Below, in pieces: positions 1 through 7,594 of a DNA stretch of 54,972 bases. The position numbers were made by a program, and so were the translations under genes. Under the pieces are notes generated by a model that had not been told where the DNA came from, made no database searches, and saw only the letters and a program-made list of their open reading frames with translations. The stretch comes from an uncultured Oscillospiraceae bacterium. Lineage in GTDB: Bacteria > Bacillota > Clostridia > Oscillospirales > Oscillospiraceae. The stretch lies in contig CABSMJ010000013.1 in assembly GCA_902478785.1 (NCBI GenBank), forward strand, positions 1 to 54,972. The letters are read 5' to 3'. Within the stretch, counting starts at the first letter, position 1, and every line of letters starts with the position of its first letter.

Positions 1-1285
1 CGCACTGCCAGGTCCGGCCCAGGGAATCGGCCAGATGGAAGTCCAGCTTGGGGCCATAGAAGGCGCCGTCGCCCTCGTTGATACTGTACTCCTTGCCCAT
101 CTCGGTGATGGCGTTGCGCAGGGTATCCTGGGCGAACTCCCAGTCCTTCTCATCGCCCATGTGGTCCTCGGGCATGGTGCTGAGCTCGATGGTGTAGCTC
201 AGGCCGAAGGTGGAATAGACCTCGTCGAAGAGGCGGACGGTCTCCTGGATGACGTCCTTCATCTGATCCCAGGTCATGAAGATGTGGGCATCGTCCTGGG
301 TGAAGCAGCGGACGCGGAACAGTCCGTGGAGGGCGCCGGAGAGCTCATGGCGGTGGACCAGACCCAGCTCGCCCACCCGCAGGGGCAGGTCACGGTAGGA
401 ATGGGGCTCCGCCTTGTACACCAGCATGCCGCCGGGGCAGTTCATGGGCTTGATGGCGTAATCCTCGCCGTCGATGACGGTAGTATACATATTCTGCTTA
501 TAGTGATCCCAGTGGCCGGAACGCTCCCACAGCTGCCGGTTGAGGATCATGGGGGTGGAGATCTCCACATAGCCGTACTTCTTGTGGATCTGGCGCCAGT
601 AGTCGATCAGGGTGTTCTTCAGCACCATGCCCTTGGGCAGGAAGAAGGGGAAGCCGGGGCCCTCATCCATGAGCATATACAGACCCAGTTCCTTGCCCAG
701 CTTGCGGTGGTCCCGCTTCTTGGCCTCTTCGATCTTGGCCAGGTACTCGTCCAGCTCCTCCTTCTTGGGGAAGGCGATGCCGTAGATCCGCTGGAGGGTC
801 TCCCGGTTGGAGTCGCCGCGCCAGTAGGCGGCGTTGCAGGCAGTGAGCTTGATGCCGTTGCCCTTGATGCGGCCGGTGGAATCCAGGTGGGGACCGGCGC
901 ACAGGTCGGTGAACTCGCCCTGCTTGTAGAAGGAGATGACGGCGTCCTCAGGCAGGTCGTTGATCAGCTCCACCTTGTAGGGCTCACCCTTCTCCTCCAT
1001 GAACTTGATGGCCTCCTCACGGGGCAGCTCAAAGCGCTCCAGAGGGATCTTCTCCTTGCAGATCTTGCGCATCTCTTCCTCGATCTTCTCCATGATCTCA
1101 GGAGTGAAGGGGAAGGGAGAATCCATATCGTAATAGAAGCCCTCGTCGATGGAGGGGCCGATGGCCAGCTTCACCTCGGGGTACAGACGCTTGACCGCCT
1201 GGGCCAGCACGTGAGAGCAGGTGTGCCAATAGGTCTTGCGGTACTCAGGATTGTCAAAGCTGTAGACGTTCTTTTCTTCGGACAT
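1..1285 (-). CDS. thrS: Threonine-tRNA ligase (3' end outside window)
   Basis: Charges tRNA-Thr with threonine in the cytoplasm. The reading frame starts at ATG 1285 behind a GGAGGAA site and runs off the left edge, giving about 428 residues. The N-terminus lacks the usual TGS domain and enters the editing domain almost at once: HTCSH (the HxxxH motif) near residue 21 and LCAGPH (CxxxH) near residue 130. The class II catalytic core follows, with NCPGGM and RVRCFTQDDAH. A threonine T-box lies directly upstream, which confirms identity. Loss of the TGS domain also occurs in other clostridial ThrS proteins as I recall them. The missing C-terminal part would hold the anticodon-binding domain. Confidence 0.95.
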   Translation of the reverse strand, partial: MSEEKNVYSFDNPEYRKTYWHTCSHVLAQAVKRLYPEVKLAIGPSIDEGFYYDMDSPFPFTPEIMEKIEEEMRKICKEKIPLERFELPREEAIKFMEEKGEPYKVELINDLPEDAVISFYKQGEFTDLCAGPHLDSTGRIKGNGIKLTACNAAYWRGDSNRETLQRIYGIAFPKKEELDEYLAKIEEAKKRDHRKLGKELGLYMLMDEGPGFPFFLPKGMVLKNTLIDYWRQIHKKYGYVEISTPMILNRQLWERSGHWDHYKQNMYTTVIDGEDYAIKPMNCPGGMLVYKAEPHSYRDLPLRVGELGLVHRHELSGALHGLFRVRCFTQDDAHIFMTWDQMKDVIQETVRLFDEVYSTFGLSYTIELSTMPEDHMGDEKDWEFAQDTLRNAITEMGKEYSINEGDGAFYGPKLDFHLADSLGRTWQC

Positions 1286-1317
1286 AGTGCGTTCCTCCTT
1301 TTTCTGCCGGGGAAGAG

Positions 1318-1600
1318 GATAAAAAAATCTCACCCCCGAACAAATCAGGGGTGAGATACGATTTCGTATTCCACGGTTCCACCCTGCTTGCACCCTTTTA
1401 AGGGGGTGCCGCTCGTGTCCTCTGTAACGGGAGGTCCCGTCCCGGTTTACTCAGGTTTCCCCTTTCAGCGGGCAGCTCCAAGGCGGTGACCCTTGCCCTT
1501 TCCTGCCAGTTCCGTTTTCAGCCAGCGGCGGAACCTCTCTGGTGCATTTCAAGGCGGGCGTCCTTTTCCAAGCCTTTTGCTTGATTGCCTCTCAATATAG
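1318..1600 (-). promoter_or_regulatory. T-box riboswitch, threonine-specific, with terminator
   Basis: Leader RNA that senses uncharged tRNA-Thr and lets transcription continue into thrS. On the minus strand the T-box sequence AGGGTGGAACCGTG is at about 1371-1384. The competing terminator is the hairpin 1328-1356 (TCTCACCCC/GGGGTGAGA) followed by a T-run. The likely specifier codon is ACC (Thr) at 1485-1487, read just before CTTGGAGCTG, a typical flank of specifier loops. The specifier assignment is by eye. Confidence 0.9.
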
Positions 1601-1622
1601 CACCCGCCGCAGCCGGTGTCAA
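1594..1622 (-). promoter_or_regulatory. Promoter of the thrS leader
   Basis: On the minus strand the -35 box TTGACA (1617-1622) and the -10 box TATATT (1594-1599) are separated by exactly 17 bases, immediately upstream of the T-box leader. Confidence 0.8.
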
Positions 1623-1797
1623 GAGGAAATCTTCCCCTGACGCACACTTTTTTTGCCCGCCTTCCGCCGCCTCTTTCACACAAAGTCCTTGCCTTTTCCC
1701 ACCTCAGCGCCTATAATCGTGGGAGATAGAGGCCGCCGCAGCGTTCACCTGTGCTTCTTTGCCGGCGGCCGTGATTTTTGGGAATGGGAGGCGCCAT

Positions 1798-2700
1798 ATG
1801 GCAGTCAAGCTGGAACTGTACCGCATTTTCCGGGAGGTGGCCGAGGCGGGGAACATCTCCGTGGCCGCCAAAAATCTCTATATCTCCCAGTCTGCCGTCA
1901 GCCAGTCGGTGAAGCAGCTGGAGACGGAGCTGCAGGTGCGTCTGTTCTCCCGCAGTCCCCGGGGCGTCACCCTGACCGGCGAGGGGCAGCTGCTCTACGA
2001 CTATGTCCGCAGTGCCCTGACGCTGCTCCAGACCGGCGAGGACAAGCTCTCCCAGACCCGGGAGCTGCTGATGGGCAATCTGGTTATCGGCGCCAGCGAC
2101 ACGGTCACCAGCTGGTTCCTGACCCCCTATCTGGAGGCCTTTCACCGGGAGTACCCCGGCATCCGCCTGAAGATCACCAGCGGCCGCAGCCAGAAGGTCC
2201 TGAGCCTGCTCAAGTCCGGCGCCGTGGACATTGCCTTTGCCTCCTCCCCCGCCGACCCGGGCAATCTGAACACCTGGCCCTGCTTCGATACCCACGCCAT
2301 CTTCGTGGCAGGCAGCGGATATGACTGTGACTTCCATCACATCTACTCCCTGGAGGAGATCGCCGCCTTCCCCCTGATCCTCTTGGAGCGCAAGGCCAGC
2401 TCCCGTCTTTTCTTGGAGGACTACTTCCTGCAAAACGGCCTGAAGCTGAACCCGGAGATCGAGCTGAGCTCCCGGGGGCTGCTGGTATCCCTGGCCAAGA
2501 TCGGTCTTGGCGTGGCGGGCGTCACCCGGGAATTCGTGCAGAAGTATCTGGACAGCGGTGAGATCCGGGAATTGCAGACCTCCTTCTCCATCCCCTCCCG
2601 GACGGTGGATATGTGCACGCTGCGGGATGTGACCCCCACCGCCGCGGCAGAGCGGTTCATGAACCTGATCCAGTCCGGCCTTCCAGAGCACACAACCTGA
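1798..2700 (+). CDS. LysR-family transcriptional regulator
   Basis: DNA-binding regulator of 300 residues, the usual LysR length. The N-terminal winged helix-turn-helix includes NISVAAKNLYISQSAVSQSV around residues 17-36, followed by the linker helix and a periplasmic-binding-protein-like effector domain from about residue 90 (VIGASDTVTSWFL). I chose ATG 1798 because GGGAGG at 1786-1791 sits 6 bases upstream; an upstream ATG at 1759 lacks this and would add residues that the family does not have. It stands alone between the divergent thrS leader and a convergent operon, so its target and effector cannot be read from context. LysR members commonly regulate a divergent gene, but here that is thrS, which already has a T-box. 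Confidence 0.9.
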   Translation: MAVKLELYRIFREVAEAGNISVAAKNLYISQSAVSQSVKQLETELQVRLFSRSPRGVTLTGEGQLLYDYVRSALTLLQTGEDKLSQTRELLMGNLVIGASDTVTSWFLTPYLEAFHREYPGIRLKITSGRSQKVLSLLKSGAVDIAFASSPADPGNLNTWPCFDTHAIFVAGSGYDCDFHHIYSLEEIAAFPLILLERKASSRLFLEDYFLQNGLKLNPEIELSSRGLLVSLAKIGLGVAGVTREFVQKYLDSGEIRELQTSFSIPSRTVDMCTLRDVTPTAAAERFMNLIQSGLPEHTT

Positions 2701-2702
2701 AC

Positions 2703-2745
2703 AAAAACCACCGGCAGAAGCCCAAAGCTTCCGCCGGTGGTTTTT
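2703..2745 (+). terminator. Intrinsic terminator shared by convergent genes
   Basis: Inverted repeat with arms 2703-2721 and 2727-2745 (core ACCACCGGC/GCCGGTGGT) flanked by A- and T-runs, so it can act in both directions between the LysR gene and the minus-strand membrane protein gene. Confidence 0.8.
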
Positions 2746-2770
2746 CAGTATTTGTCGTGTAGAGGCGATC

Positions 2771-3097
2771 TTACAGGTCCTGAATGTTCATCTTATCCAG
2801 CTCGCTTTGCTTGCGCACCCGTTCCCGGCCCGCCCAGTAAATGGCCAGCAGCACCAGCGTGGGCAGGTTGGACACCAGCAGCGTCACCAGAGCCATCAGG
2901 ATGTTCCGCACCACGCTGCCGGTGTCCGCCAGGTTGAAGAGATACAAAAGGGACACCAGGAAGGAGATCACCGGCAAAACCAGTCCCGGCCAGCGGCTGC
3001 GCCGCCGGGAGAGGAATATCTGCAGGCAGATGCCGCCCACCACGACCACCAAAAGGACTAAGATCCCGGTTACAATCATTCTAGACGCTACTATCAT
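2771..3097 (-). CDS. Small membrane protein, partner of DUF2089 regulator
   Basis: Hypothetical protein of 108 residues with three hydrophobic segments (about residues 5-28, 38-55 and 65-90), a positively charged loop SRRRSR between the first two, and a hydrophilic C-terminus. No catalytic motif is visible. Its start overlaps the end of the upstream DUF2089 gene by 4 bases (3094-3097), so the two are translationally coupled and probably work together, for example as a membrane partner and its regulator. I do not recognise the family and assign no function. Confidence 0.7.
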   Translation of the reverse strand: MIVASRMIVTGILVLLVVVVGGICLQIFLSRRRSRWPGLVLPVISFLVSLLYLFNLADTGSVVRNILMALVTLLVSNLPTLVLLAIYWAGRERVRKQSELDKMNIQDL

Positions 3098-3399
3098 ACG
3101 CCATCTGCCTCCTTTGTTTTGCGGTACTCCGACACCAGCACCTTGGCCGTGTCAAAGTCCAGTTTGCCGCTCAGCGCCAGGCGCTTGATGAGGGCCACAT
3201 AGGGCTCCGCCGCCCGGTCCTCGCTGAGCTGGATCTTTTGGATGAGACGGTCCAGCCGCAGCCGCACCGTGGGGTAGCTGACGCCGTACTGGCTCGCCAC
3301 CTCCTTCAGGGAACCGGAGGAGAGAAGAAAACGCCGGATGAACGTCACGTCCTCCTCGTCCAGGTCCGCCATCCACTCAGGCACCACTTCAATGGACAT
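3094..3399 (-). CDS. DUF2089-like helix-turn-helix protein
   Basis: Protein of 101 residues. The segment TFIRRFLLSSGSLKEVASQY followed by GVSYPTVRLRLDRLI is typical of DUF2089 proteins, in which a helix-turn-helix follows an N-terminal zinc ribbon; here the zinc ribbon is missing, so this is a short form. The C-terminal helix (IKRLALSGKLDFDTAKVLV) resembles short helical tails of bacterial regulators. It leads a two-gene operon with the membrane protein at 2771. Two similar palindromic sites around its own promoter suggest autoregulation. DNA binding is inferred from the fold. Confidence 0.8.
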   Translation of the reverse strand: MSIEVVPEWMADLDEEDVTFIRRFLLSSGSLKEVASQYGVSYPTVRLRLDRLIQKIQLSEDRAAEPYVALIKRLALSGKLDFDTAKVLVSEYRKTKEADGV

Positions 3400-3428
3400 G
3401 GGGCACCTCCCTCTCTTGTTCTGCTCTC

Positions 3429-3457
3429 AGTATAAGCTTCAATTTTATGAAAGTCAA
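3429..3457 (-). promoter_or_regulatory. Promoter of the DUF2089 operon
   Basis: On the minus strand the -35 box TTGACT (3452-3457) and the -10 box TATACT (3429-3434) have a 17-base spacer. The region is strongly AT-rich compared with its surroundings. Confidence 0.75.
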
Positions 3458-3480
3458 TATTTAATTTTATTAAAATTAAA
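3438..3480. promoter_or_regulatory. Pair of palindromic operator-like sites
   Basis: A palindrome with perfect 10-base arms lies at 3460-3480 (TTTAATTTTA, one base, TAAAATTAAA), just upstream of the -35 box. A related site, TTCAATTTTATGAA, lies in the promoter spacer at 3438-3451. They share the core AATTTTAT and are offset by 22 bases, about two helical turns, as expected for cooperative repressor binding. Confidence 0.55.
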
Positions 3481-3494
3481 ATCAATGTTTTTCT

Positions 3495-3543
3495 AAAGAT
3501 AATAAAAGGGCTGCCGCGATGCGGCAGCCCTTTTATTATCTTT
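3495..3543 (-). terminator. Terminator after sufB, perfect 23-bp arms
   Basis: A perfect inverted repeat, arms 3495-3517 and 3521-3543 with a 3-base loop (GC-rich core GGGCTGCCGC). The T-rich 3' side serves the minus-strand sufCB operon, and the symmetric sequence could act on the other strand too. Confidence 0.85.
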
Positions 3544-3544
3544 C

Positions 3545-4471
3545 TCAGGCTAGGAAGCCCTTGAGGATGCAGTCCTCAGCCTCCTCCTCGGTCAGACCCA
3601 GAGTCTCCAGCTTCAAAAGCTGGTCTCCGGCGATCTTGCCGATAGCGGCCTCATGGATCAGCTGAGCCTCAGTGCAGTTGGCAGTGATCTCCGGGATGGA
3701 GCGGATCCGGGCGTCTCCCATGATGATGGAGTCGCACTGGACATGGCCAAAGCACTTGGCATTGCCCACCATTCGGGGATAGAACACCTGGCTGGACTGA
3801 TCCTGGGCCACGGAGCGGGAGATGACCCGTCCCTTGGCGTCCTCCCCATCCAGGACGATCTCCATATCGCTCTCCGCCAGCTGGGTCCCATGGGTCAGCA
3901 GCCGCTCGGTGACGATGGCCTCGGCGCCCTTGCCGCAGATGATCTTGGTATAGCGCTTGGTGGAGTCCACGCCCCGGATCTGGGTGGTGTCCATCTGGAT
4001 AGAGGCGCCCTCCTCCAGGTAGACGATGGTCTGGGGATTGAAGATCTTGTCGCCCTTGCCGTCTCCCTCGGCGTAATGCTTTTCCGTATAGTGGACATGG
4101 GAGTTCTTGCCCACATGGAAGGTGTGGATGCCGTCGTGGCGGGAGGTCTGGTCACCGCAGTTGTGGATGCCGCAGCCGGCCACAATGTCCACATTGCAGT
4201 TCTCGCCGATATAGAAATCGTTATACACCGTCTCTTCAATGCCGCTCTTGGTGATAATCACCGGGATGTGGCAGGTCTCGCCCACGGTGCCATCCAAAAT
4301 GCGGATGTCGATGCCGCTCTTACCGTCGGTGCGGCTGTCGATCTTGATATGCTCTGTGCTCTGCCGGCCGTCACAGCCGGTGTCCTTACGGATGTTGAAT
4401 GCCCCAACGGGCTTGCCGATCAGGTCCGCGATCTTTTCCAGCAACTCGCGATCCACCTGAGTCTCCATCAT
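3545..4471 (-). CDS. SufB/SufD-family Fe-S cluster scaffold protein
   Basis: Scaffold of the SUF machinery that builds iron-sulfur clusters with the SufC ATPase. It has 308 residues, well short of canonical SufB (about 470), and lacks most of the N-terminal region. The central beta-helix repeats (HIPVIITKSGIEETVYNDFY and TFHVGKNSHVHYTEKHYAEG) and the family's C-terminal signature HEAAIGKIAGDQLLKLETLG are present. It follows sufC with a 4-base ATGA overlap. A two-gene sufCB unit without SufS, SufU or SufD matches the minimal SufBC (SMS-type) systems described from anaerobes; the cysteine desulfurase must be elsewhere. Whether it is the only scaffold of the cell cannot be told here. Confidence 0.88.
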   Translation of the reverse strand: MMETQVDRELLEKIADLIGKPVGAFNIRKDTGCDGRQSTEHIKIDSRTDGKSGIDIRILDGTVGETCHIPVIITKSGIEETVYNDFYIGENCNVDIVAGCGIHNCGDQTSRHDGIHTFHVGKNSHVHYTEKHYAEGDGKGDKIFNPQTIVYLEEGASIQMDTTQIRGVDSTKRYTKIICGKGAEAIVTERLLTHGTQLAESDMEIVLDGEDAKGRVISRSVAQDQSSQVFYPRMVGNAKCFGHVQCDSIIMGDARIRSIPEITANCTEAQLIHEAAIGKIAGDQLLKLETLGLTEEEAEDCILKGFLA

Positions 4472-5208
4472 TTTGCAGCACCTTCTTTCGTCATCACCGG
4501 GCAGCTGCCCAGAGTGTCACTCAAAATCAGGGGCAGGATCTCCTCCGCGCTGCCCCGCTGGCGGATAGCGCCGCCTGCGACCACGACCACCTCGTCCGCC
4601 AGGGAGATGATGCGCTCCTGGTGGGAGATGATGACCATGGTGGCCTTGCCCTGACGGTGGATCTGCTCAAAGGTTTCCGTCAGGCGGGCGAAGCTCCACA
4701 GGTCAATGCCGGCCTCCGGCTCGTCGAAGATCATCAGTTCGCCGTTCCGGGCCAGAATGGTGGCGATCTCAATGCGCTTGACCTCGCCGCCGGAGAGGCT
4801 CACGTCCACCTCCCGCTCCAGATAGTCGTTGGCGCACAGACCCACCTTGGTCAGATACTGGCAGCACTGGTCCTTGGACAGCTTCTCATTGCCCGAGGCA
4901 ATGGTCAGCAGCTTGCGGACCGTCAGGCCCTTGAACCGGGGGGGCTGCTGGAAGCCGTAGCTGATGCCCAGGCGCGCCCGCTCGGTGATGGACAGATTCG
5001 TCACATCCTGGCCGTTCCAAAGAATCTGGCCGGCGGTAGGCTTGACCAGGCCCATGATGATCTTGGCCAGCGTCGTCTTTCCCCCGCCATTGGGTCCGGT
5101 AAAGACCACCAGCTTGTGGTCCGGGACCGTGAGGGAGATGTCATTGAGAATTCCAAGCTCCCCTTCTTCCGAGGAGACCTGGTACGAAATATGCTTTAAC
5201 TCCAGCAT
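4468..5208 (-). CDS. sufC: SufC-type Fe-S assembly ATPase
   Basis: Cytoplasmic ABC-type ATPase that drives conformational change in the SufB scaffold. It has 246 residues, the usual SufC length. Walker A is GPNGGGKTT (about residue 36), the Q-loop lies near GFQQPPRFKG, the signature is VSLSGGEVKRIEIA, Walker B is LMIFDEPEAGID (the SufC-typical EPEAGID rather than EPTSALD), and the switch histidine is in VIISHQERI. Start ATG 5208 is preceded by AAGGAGG; an in-frame ATG 81 bases upstream has no such site. First gene of the sufCB operon, transcribed from the promoter at 5261-5289. Confidence 0.93.
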   Translation of the reverse strand: MLELKHISYQVSSEEGELGILNDISLTVPDHKLVVFTGPNGGGKTTLAKIIMGLVKPTAGQILWNGQDVTNLSITERARLGISYGFQQPPRFKGLTVRKLLTIASGNEKLSKDQCCQYLTKVGLCANDYLEREVDVSLSGGEVKRIEIATILARNGELMIFDEPEAGIDLWSFARLTETFEQIHRQGKATMVIISHQERIISLADEVVVVAGGAIRQRGSAEEILPLILSDTLGSCPVMTKEGAAK

Positions 5209-5260
5209 ATTGGAAACCTCCTTAACAGGCAAAAAACGCCCTTTTTCCCATAACTGTGTT

Positions 5261-5289
5261 ATTATACCAGTTTGTCCCAAAAAATGCAA
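5261..5289 (-). promoter_or_regulatory. Promoter of sufCB
   Basis: Minus-strand -35 TTGCAT (5284-5289), 17-base spacer and perfect -10 TATAAT (5261-5266). No clear operator for an Rrf2/IscR-type regulator was recognised around it. Confidence 0.75.
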
Positions 5290-5422
5290 TTCCTCTCTTG
5301 TCTGCCTATACTCTACTATTTCAGTATGAAATATTCAGTTGCAAATGTCACACTTTTAGTTTTTTCCGGGCACACAGGAAAGGCACTCTGCATAGGATGG
5401 CGGGAAAGGGAGGCGTTTATCT

Positions 5423-6046
5423 ATGGAATTGAGCAAAAATACCGGCGGAGACACCTTTGATTACCGCCAATACGACCGCATCTGGCAGCGGGTGGCCCCG
5501 GAGCTGAACCCCTATCCAGAGGTGCGGCAGACCGATGCAGGCGCCGTGCCGGAGGTGGCCATGGAGAATCTGCCCGGGGCGGAGGCAGACCCCTGCTGCA
5601 TGGGCAGCGCGGCCCAGGCCTCTTTGGATGTGCTCACGGGCTTTATTGAGGATGAGCTGGCGGATTGCCGCCACTATCTGGCTCTGGCCCGGTGCGCCCC
5701 CAACGCCGGCGATGCCCGAATTCTGCGGGAGATTGCCGCCGATGAGGGGGAACACGCCAGAAGGCTGATGGCAGTCCACTACCTGATCACCGGCCACTGC
5801 TATCAGCCGGCCATCGTCTGCCAGCAGCCTCAGCTGCTGCCCTGGTGTCAGGCCCTGCGGCATCGGTATCACGCCGAGGCCTGTGGCGGTCTCAACTACA
5901 TACGGGCCGCCGAAGGCACCACGGACCCGTGCCTTGGCAAACTGCTGACCGCCCTGAGCGAGACAGAGTACCGACACGCCGACACGCTGCTTGCTATGCT
6001 CTCCCGGGCCCTGCGGCAGGCCAGGTCTTCCCGCCCCTGTTGCTGA
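5423..6046 (+). CDS. Ferritin-like (rubrerythrin-type) di-iron protein
   Basis: Protein of 207 residues with two helical pairs carrying the ferritin-like carboxylate/histidine motifs: FIEDELADCRHYL with EIAADEGEHARRL (residues about 73-120), then ALRHRYHAEA with LSETEYRHADTLLAML (about 145-195). These fit a four-helix di-iron fold of the rubrerythrin/ferritin-like group, whose members handle iron or detoxify peroxide in anaerobes. No rubredoxin domain (CxxC pair) is present. A 70-residue N-terminal extension is unlike ferritins. It starts at ATG 5423 behind GGGAGG and is divergent from sufCB, which links it to iron or oxidative-stress biology by context only. Confidence 0.75.
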   Translation: MELSKNTGGDTFDYRQYDRIWQRVAPELNPYPEVRQTDAGAVPEVAMENLPGAEADPCCMGSAAQASLDVLTGFIEDELADCRHYLALARCAPNAGDARILREIAADEGEHARRLMAVHYLITGHCYQPAIVCQQPQLLPWCQALRHRYHAEACGGLNYIRAAEGTTDPCLGKLLTALSETEYRHADTLLAMLSRALRQARSSRPCC

Positions 6047-6139
6047 AAGAGACAAAAGCACCTTGCGCAGGAGCGGGGAAAGGACTATAATGACTCCAAA
6101 ATCCATAGGGGAAGTTATTCACACAAAGGAGAATCCACA

Positions 6140-6724
6140 ATGAAAGCTTGTATCGACAGAGAATCCGCTCTGGCTCTGCTGCGCAAATACAACGGCGAGC
6201 CCTTCCACATCCAGCATGCCCTGACGGTAGAGGGCGTTATGCGTTGGTTTGCCAACGACCTGGGCTACGGTGAGGACGCCGATTTCTGGGCCACTGTGGG
6301 CCTGCTCCACGACATCGACTTTGAGAAGTGGCCTGAGGAGCACTGCGTCAAGGCCCCCGAGCTGCTGCGGGAAGCCGGCTGCTCCGACGAGTTCATCCAC
6401 GCAGTGTGCTCTCACGGCTACGGCCTGTGCTGCGACGTGGAGCCCAAGGAGGAGATGGAGAAGGTCCTCTTTGCCTGCGACGAGCTCACCGGCCTCATCG
6501 GCGCCGCCGCCCGCATGCGTCCCTCCAAGAGCTGCCAGGACATGGAGCTGAGCTCTCTGAAAAAGAAGTTCAAGGACAAGAAATTTGCCGCCGGCTGCTC
6601 CCGGGACGTGATTCGGACCGGCGCTGAGCGGCTGGGCTGGGAGCTGGATACGCTGCTGGACAAGACGCTGAAGGCCATGTCCTCCTGCGAGGACTCCATC
6701 AACGAGCAGATGGCAAAGCTGTAA
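6140..6724 (+). CDS. HD-domain hydrolase
   Basis: Protein of 194 residues from the HD metal-dependent phosphohydrolase superfamily. Metal ligands are seen as H in FHIQHALTVEGVM (about residue 23), the HD pair in VGLLHDIDFEKWPEEHC (about 56), and a later H in AVCSHGYG. The C-terminal part is helical and basic and has no other domain. It starts behind AAAGGAG and ends at a strong terminator. Many homologues of this compact type are annotated only as HD-domain or hydrolase; the substrate (nucleotide or phosphoester) cannot be read from sequence. Confidence 0.85.
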   Translation: MKACIDRESALALLRKYNGEPFHIQHALTVEGVMRWFANDLGYGEDADFWATVGLLHDIDFEKWPEEHCVKAPELLREAGCSDEFIHAVCSHGYGLCCDVEPKEEMEKVLFACDELTGLIGAAARMRPSKSCQDMELSSLKKKFKDKKFAAGCSRDVIRTGAERLGWELDTLLDKTLKAMSSCEDSINEQMAKL

Positions 6725-6751
6725 GGGCTTTTCCCTAAGAGTAAAAAGAGA

Positions 6752-6785
6752 ACGCGCCGCAGGAGTCCTCCTGCGGCGCGTTTTT
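6752..6785 (+). terminator. Intrinsic terminator after HD gene
   Basis: Stem CGCGCCGCAGGA/TCCTGCGGCGCG (6753-6764 and 6769-6780) followed by TTTTT. Confidence 0.9.
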
Positions 6786-6936
6786 CTGCTATAAGGCGCA
6801 TTTGTATCTTCCATGCTTTCTTCGGCTGCCGCCGGAGCGGAAGCGGCGTAACCTCTCGTCCCGAGCGAATACTAGTAGATCCTGCCCAGAATAGTGACCA
6901 GAGGCGCTCCCTCCACATTGCGGTTATTAGAGATAC

Positions 6937-6971
6937 AAAAAAGAGCGGACGCTGTGCGTCCGCTCTTTTTT
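6937..6971 (-). terminator. Terminator of the zinc-ribbon gene
   Basis: Perfect stem GAGCGGACGC/GCGTCCGCTC with a 3-base loop, flanked by six As and six Ts (6937-6952 and 6956-6971). The 150 bases between this and the HD-gene terminator hold nothing I recognise. Confidence 0.9.
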
Positions 6972-6979
6972 ACTGTGTC

Positions 6980-7393
6980 TTACTCGCCCATAGGAGCGCC
7001 GCACTGGGGGCAGAACTTGCTGTCGGAGGCCGCGCCGCACACCGGGCAGACCTTCATCCCCTCGGGAACGACCACCTTTTCCTCGTCATTTTCCCGCTTG
7101 GGCTTGCTGTCCTCCAGCTCAGCGATCCGGGCCTTGGAGGCCGCCACGGCATCCACCAGGTCCTTCACCGCCTCGGGGATCTCGCCCTCATACTCGGTGA
7201 CAAACCACTCGCCAATGGTCCGATAATCCTTATCCAGCTCCCGCTGCTCGCTGGCGATGGCCATATTGATCTTGGCCAGCTCAGCGGCGTTCTGTGCCTT
7301 CTCACCGGCAACGGCGGCAGCGGCCTTCGCCTTCTCTGCGGCAACCTCCGCCACGGTCTGAGCCTTCTTGCCCAACTCGTCAAAAAACGCCAT
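6980..7393 (-). CDS. Small coiled-coil protein with C-terminal zinc ribbon
   Basis: Protein of 137 residues. The N-terminal half is an alanine-rich amphipathic helix (AQTVAEVAAEKAKAAAAVAG), probably coiled coil; a second charged helix follows, and the C-terminus is a zinc ribbon with CPVCG at about residue 115 and CPQCG at about 129. Proteins of this layout are common in clostridia without an assigned function. ATG 7393 is chosen because GGAAAGGAG lies just upstream; the frame is open further upstream, but those residues are low-complexity and have no start site. It is monocistronic with its own promoter and terminator. Confidence 0.8.
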   Translation of the reverse strand: MAFFDELGKKAQTVAEVAAEKAKAAAAVAGEKAQNAAELAKINMAIASEQRELDKDYRTIGEWFVTEYEGEIPEAVKDLVDAVAASKARIAELEDSKPKRENDEEKVVVPEGMKVCPVCGAASDSKFCPQCGAPMGE

Positions 7394-7524
7394 ACTGATA
7401 TCTCCTTTCCAAATTGCGCTCTTCTTTGTTTTGCTTCTATTTCCTCTCCAGGCGCAGTGTGCCCGGGAATGCAGGTTGCATCCTTTGAAAATTCTGGAAA
7501 GAACTCCCACTCGAGCTTGTCCCC

Positions 7525-7553
7525 ATCATAGCACACTGGTGGGTCTTTCGCAA
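7525..7553 (-). promoter_or_regulatory. Promoter of the zinc-ribbon gene
   Basis: Minus-strand -35 TTGCGA (7548-7553), 17-base spacer and -10 TATGAT (7525-7530), leaving an untranslated leader of about 125 bases. Confidence 0.6.
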
Positions 7554-7594
7554 TCCTTGAAATGTAAACTTTCTTCGACGCTTTTCCCCTGCTT

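Noticed and set aside
35..1354. 439-codon open frame opposite thrS
   Set aside because: Antisense of thrS and its leader; no homology signal visible.
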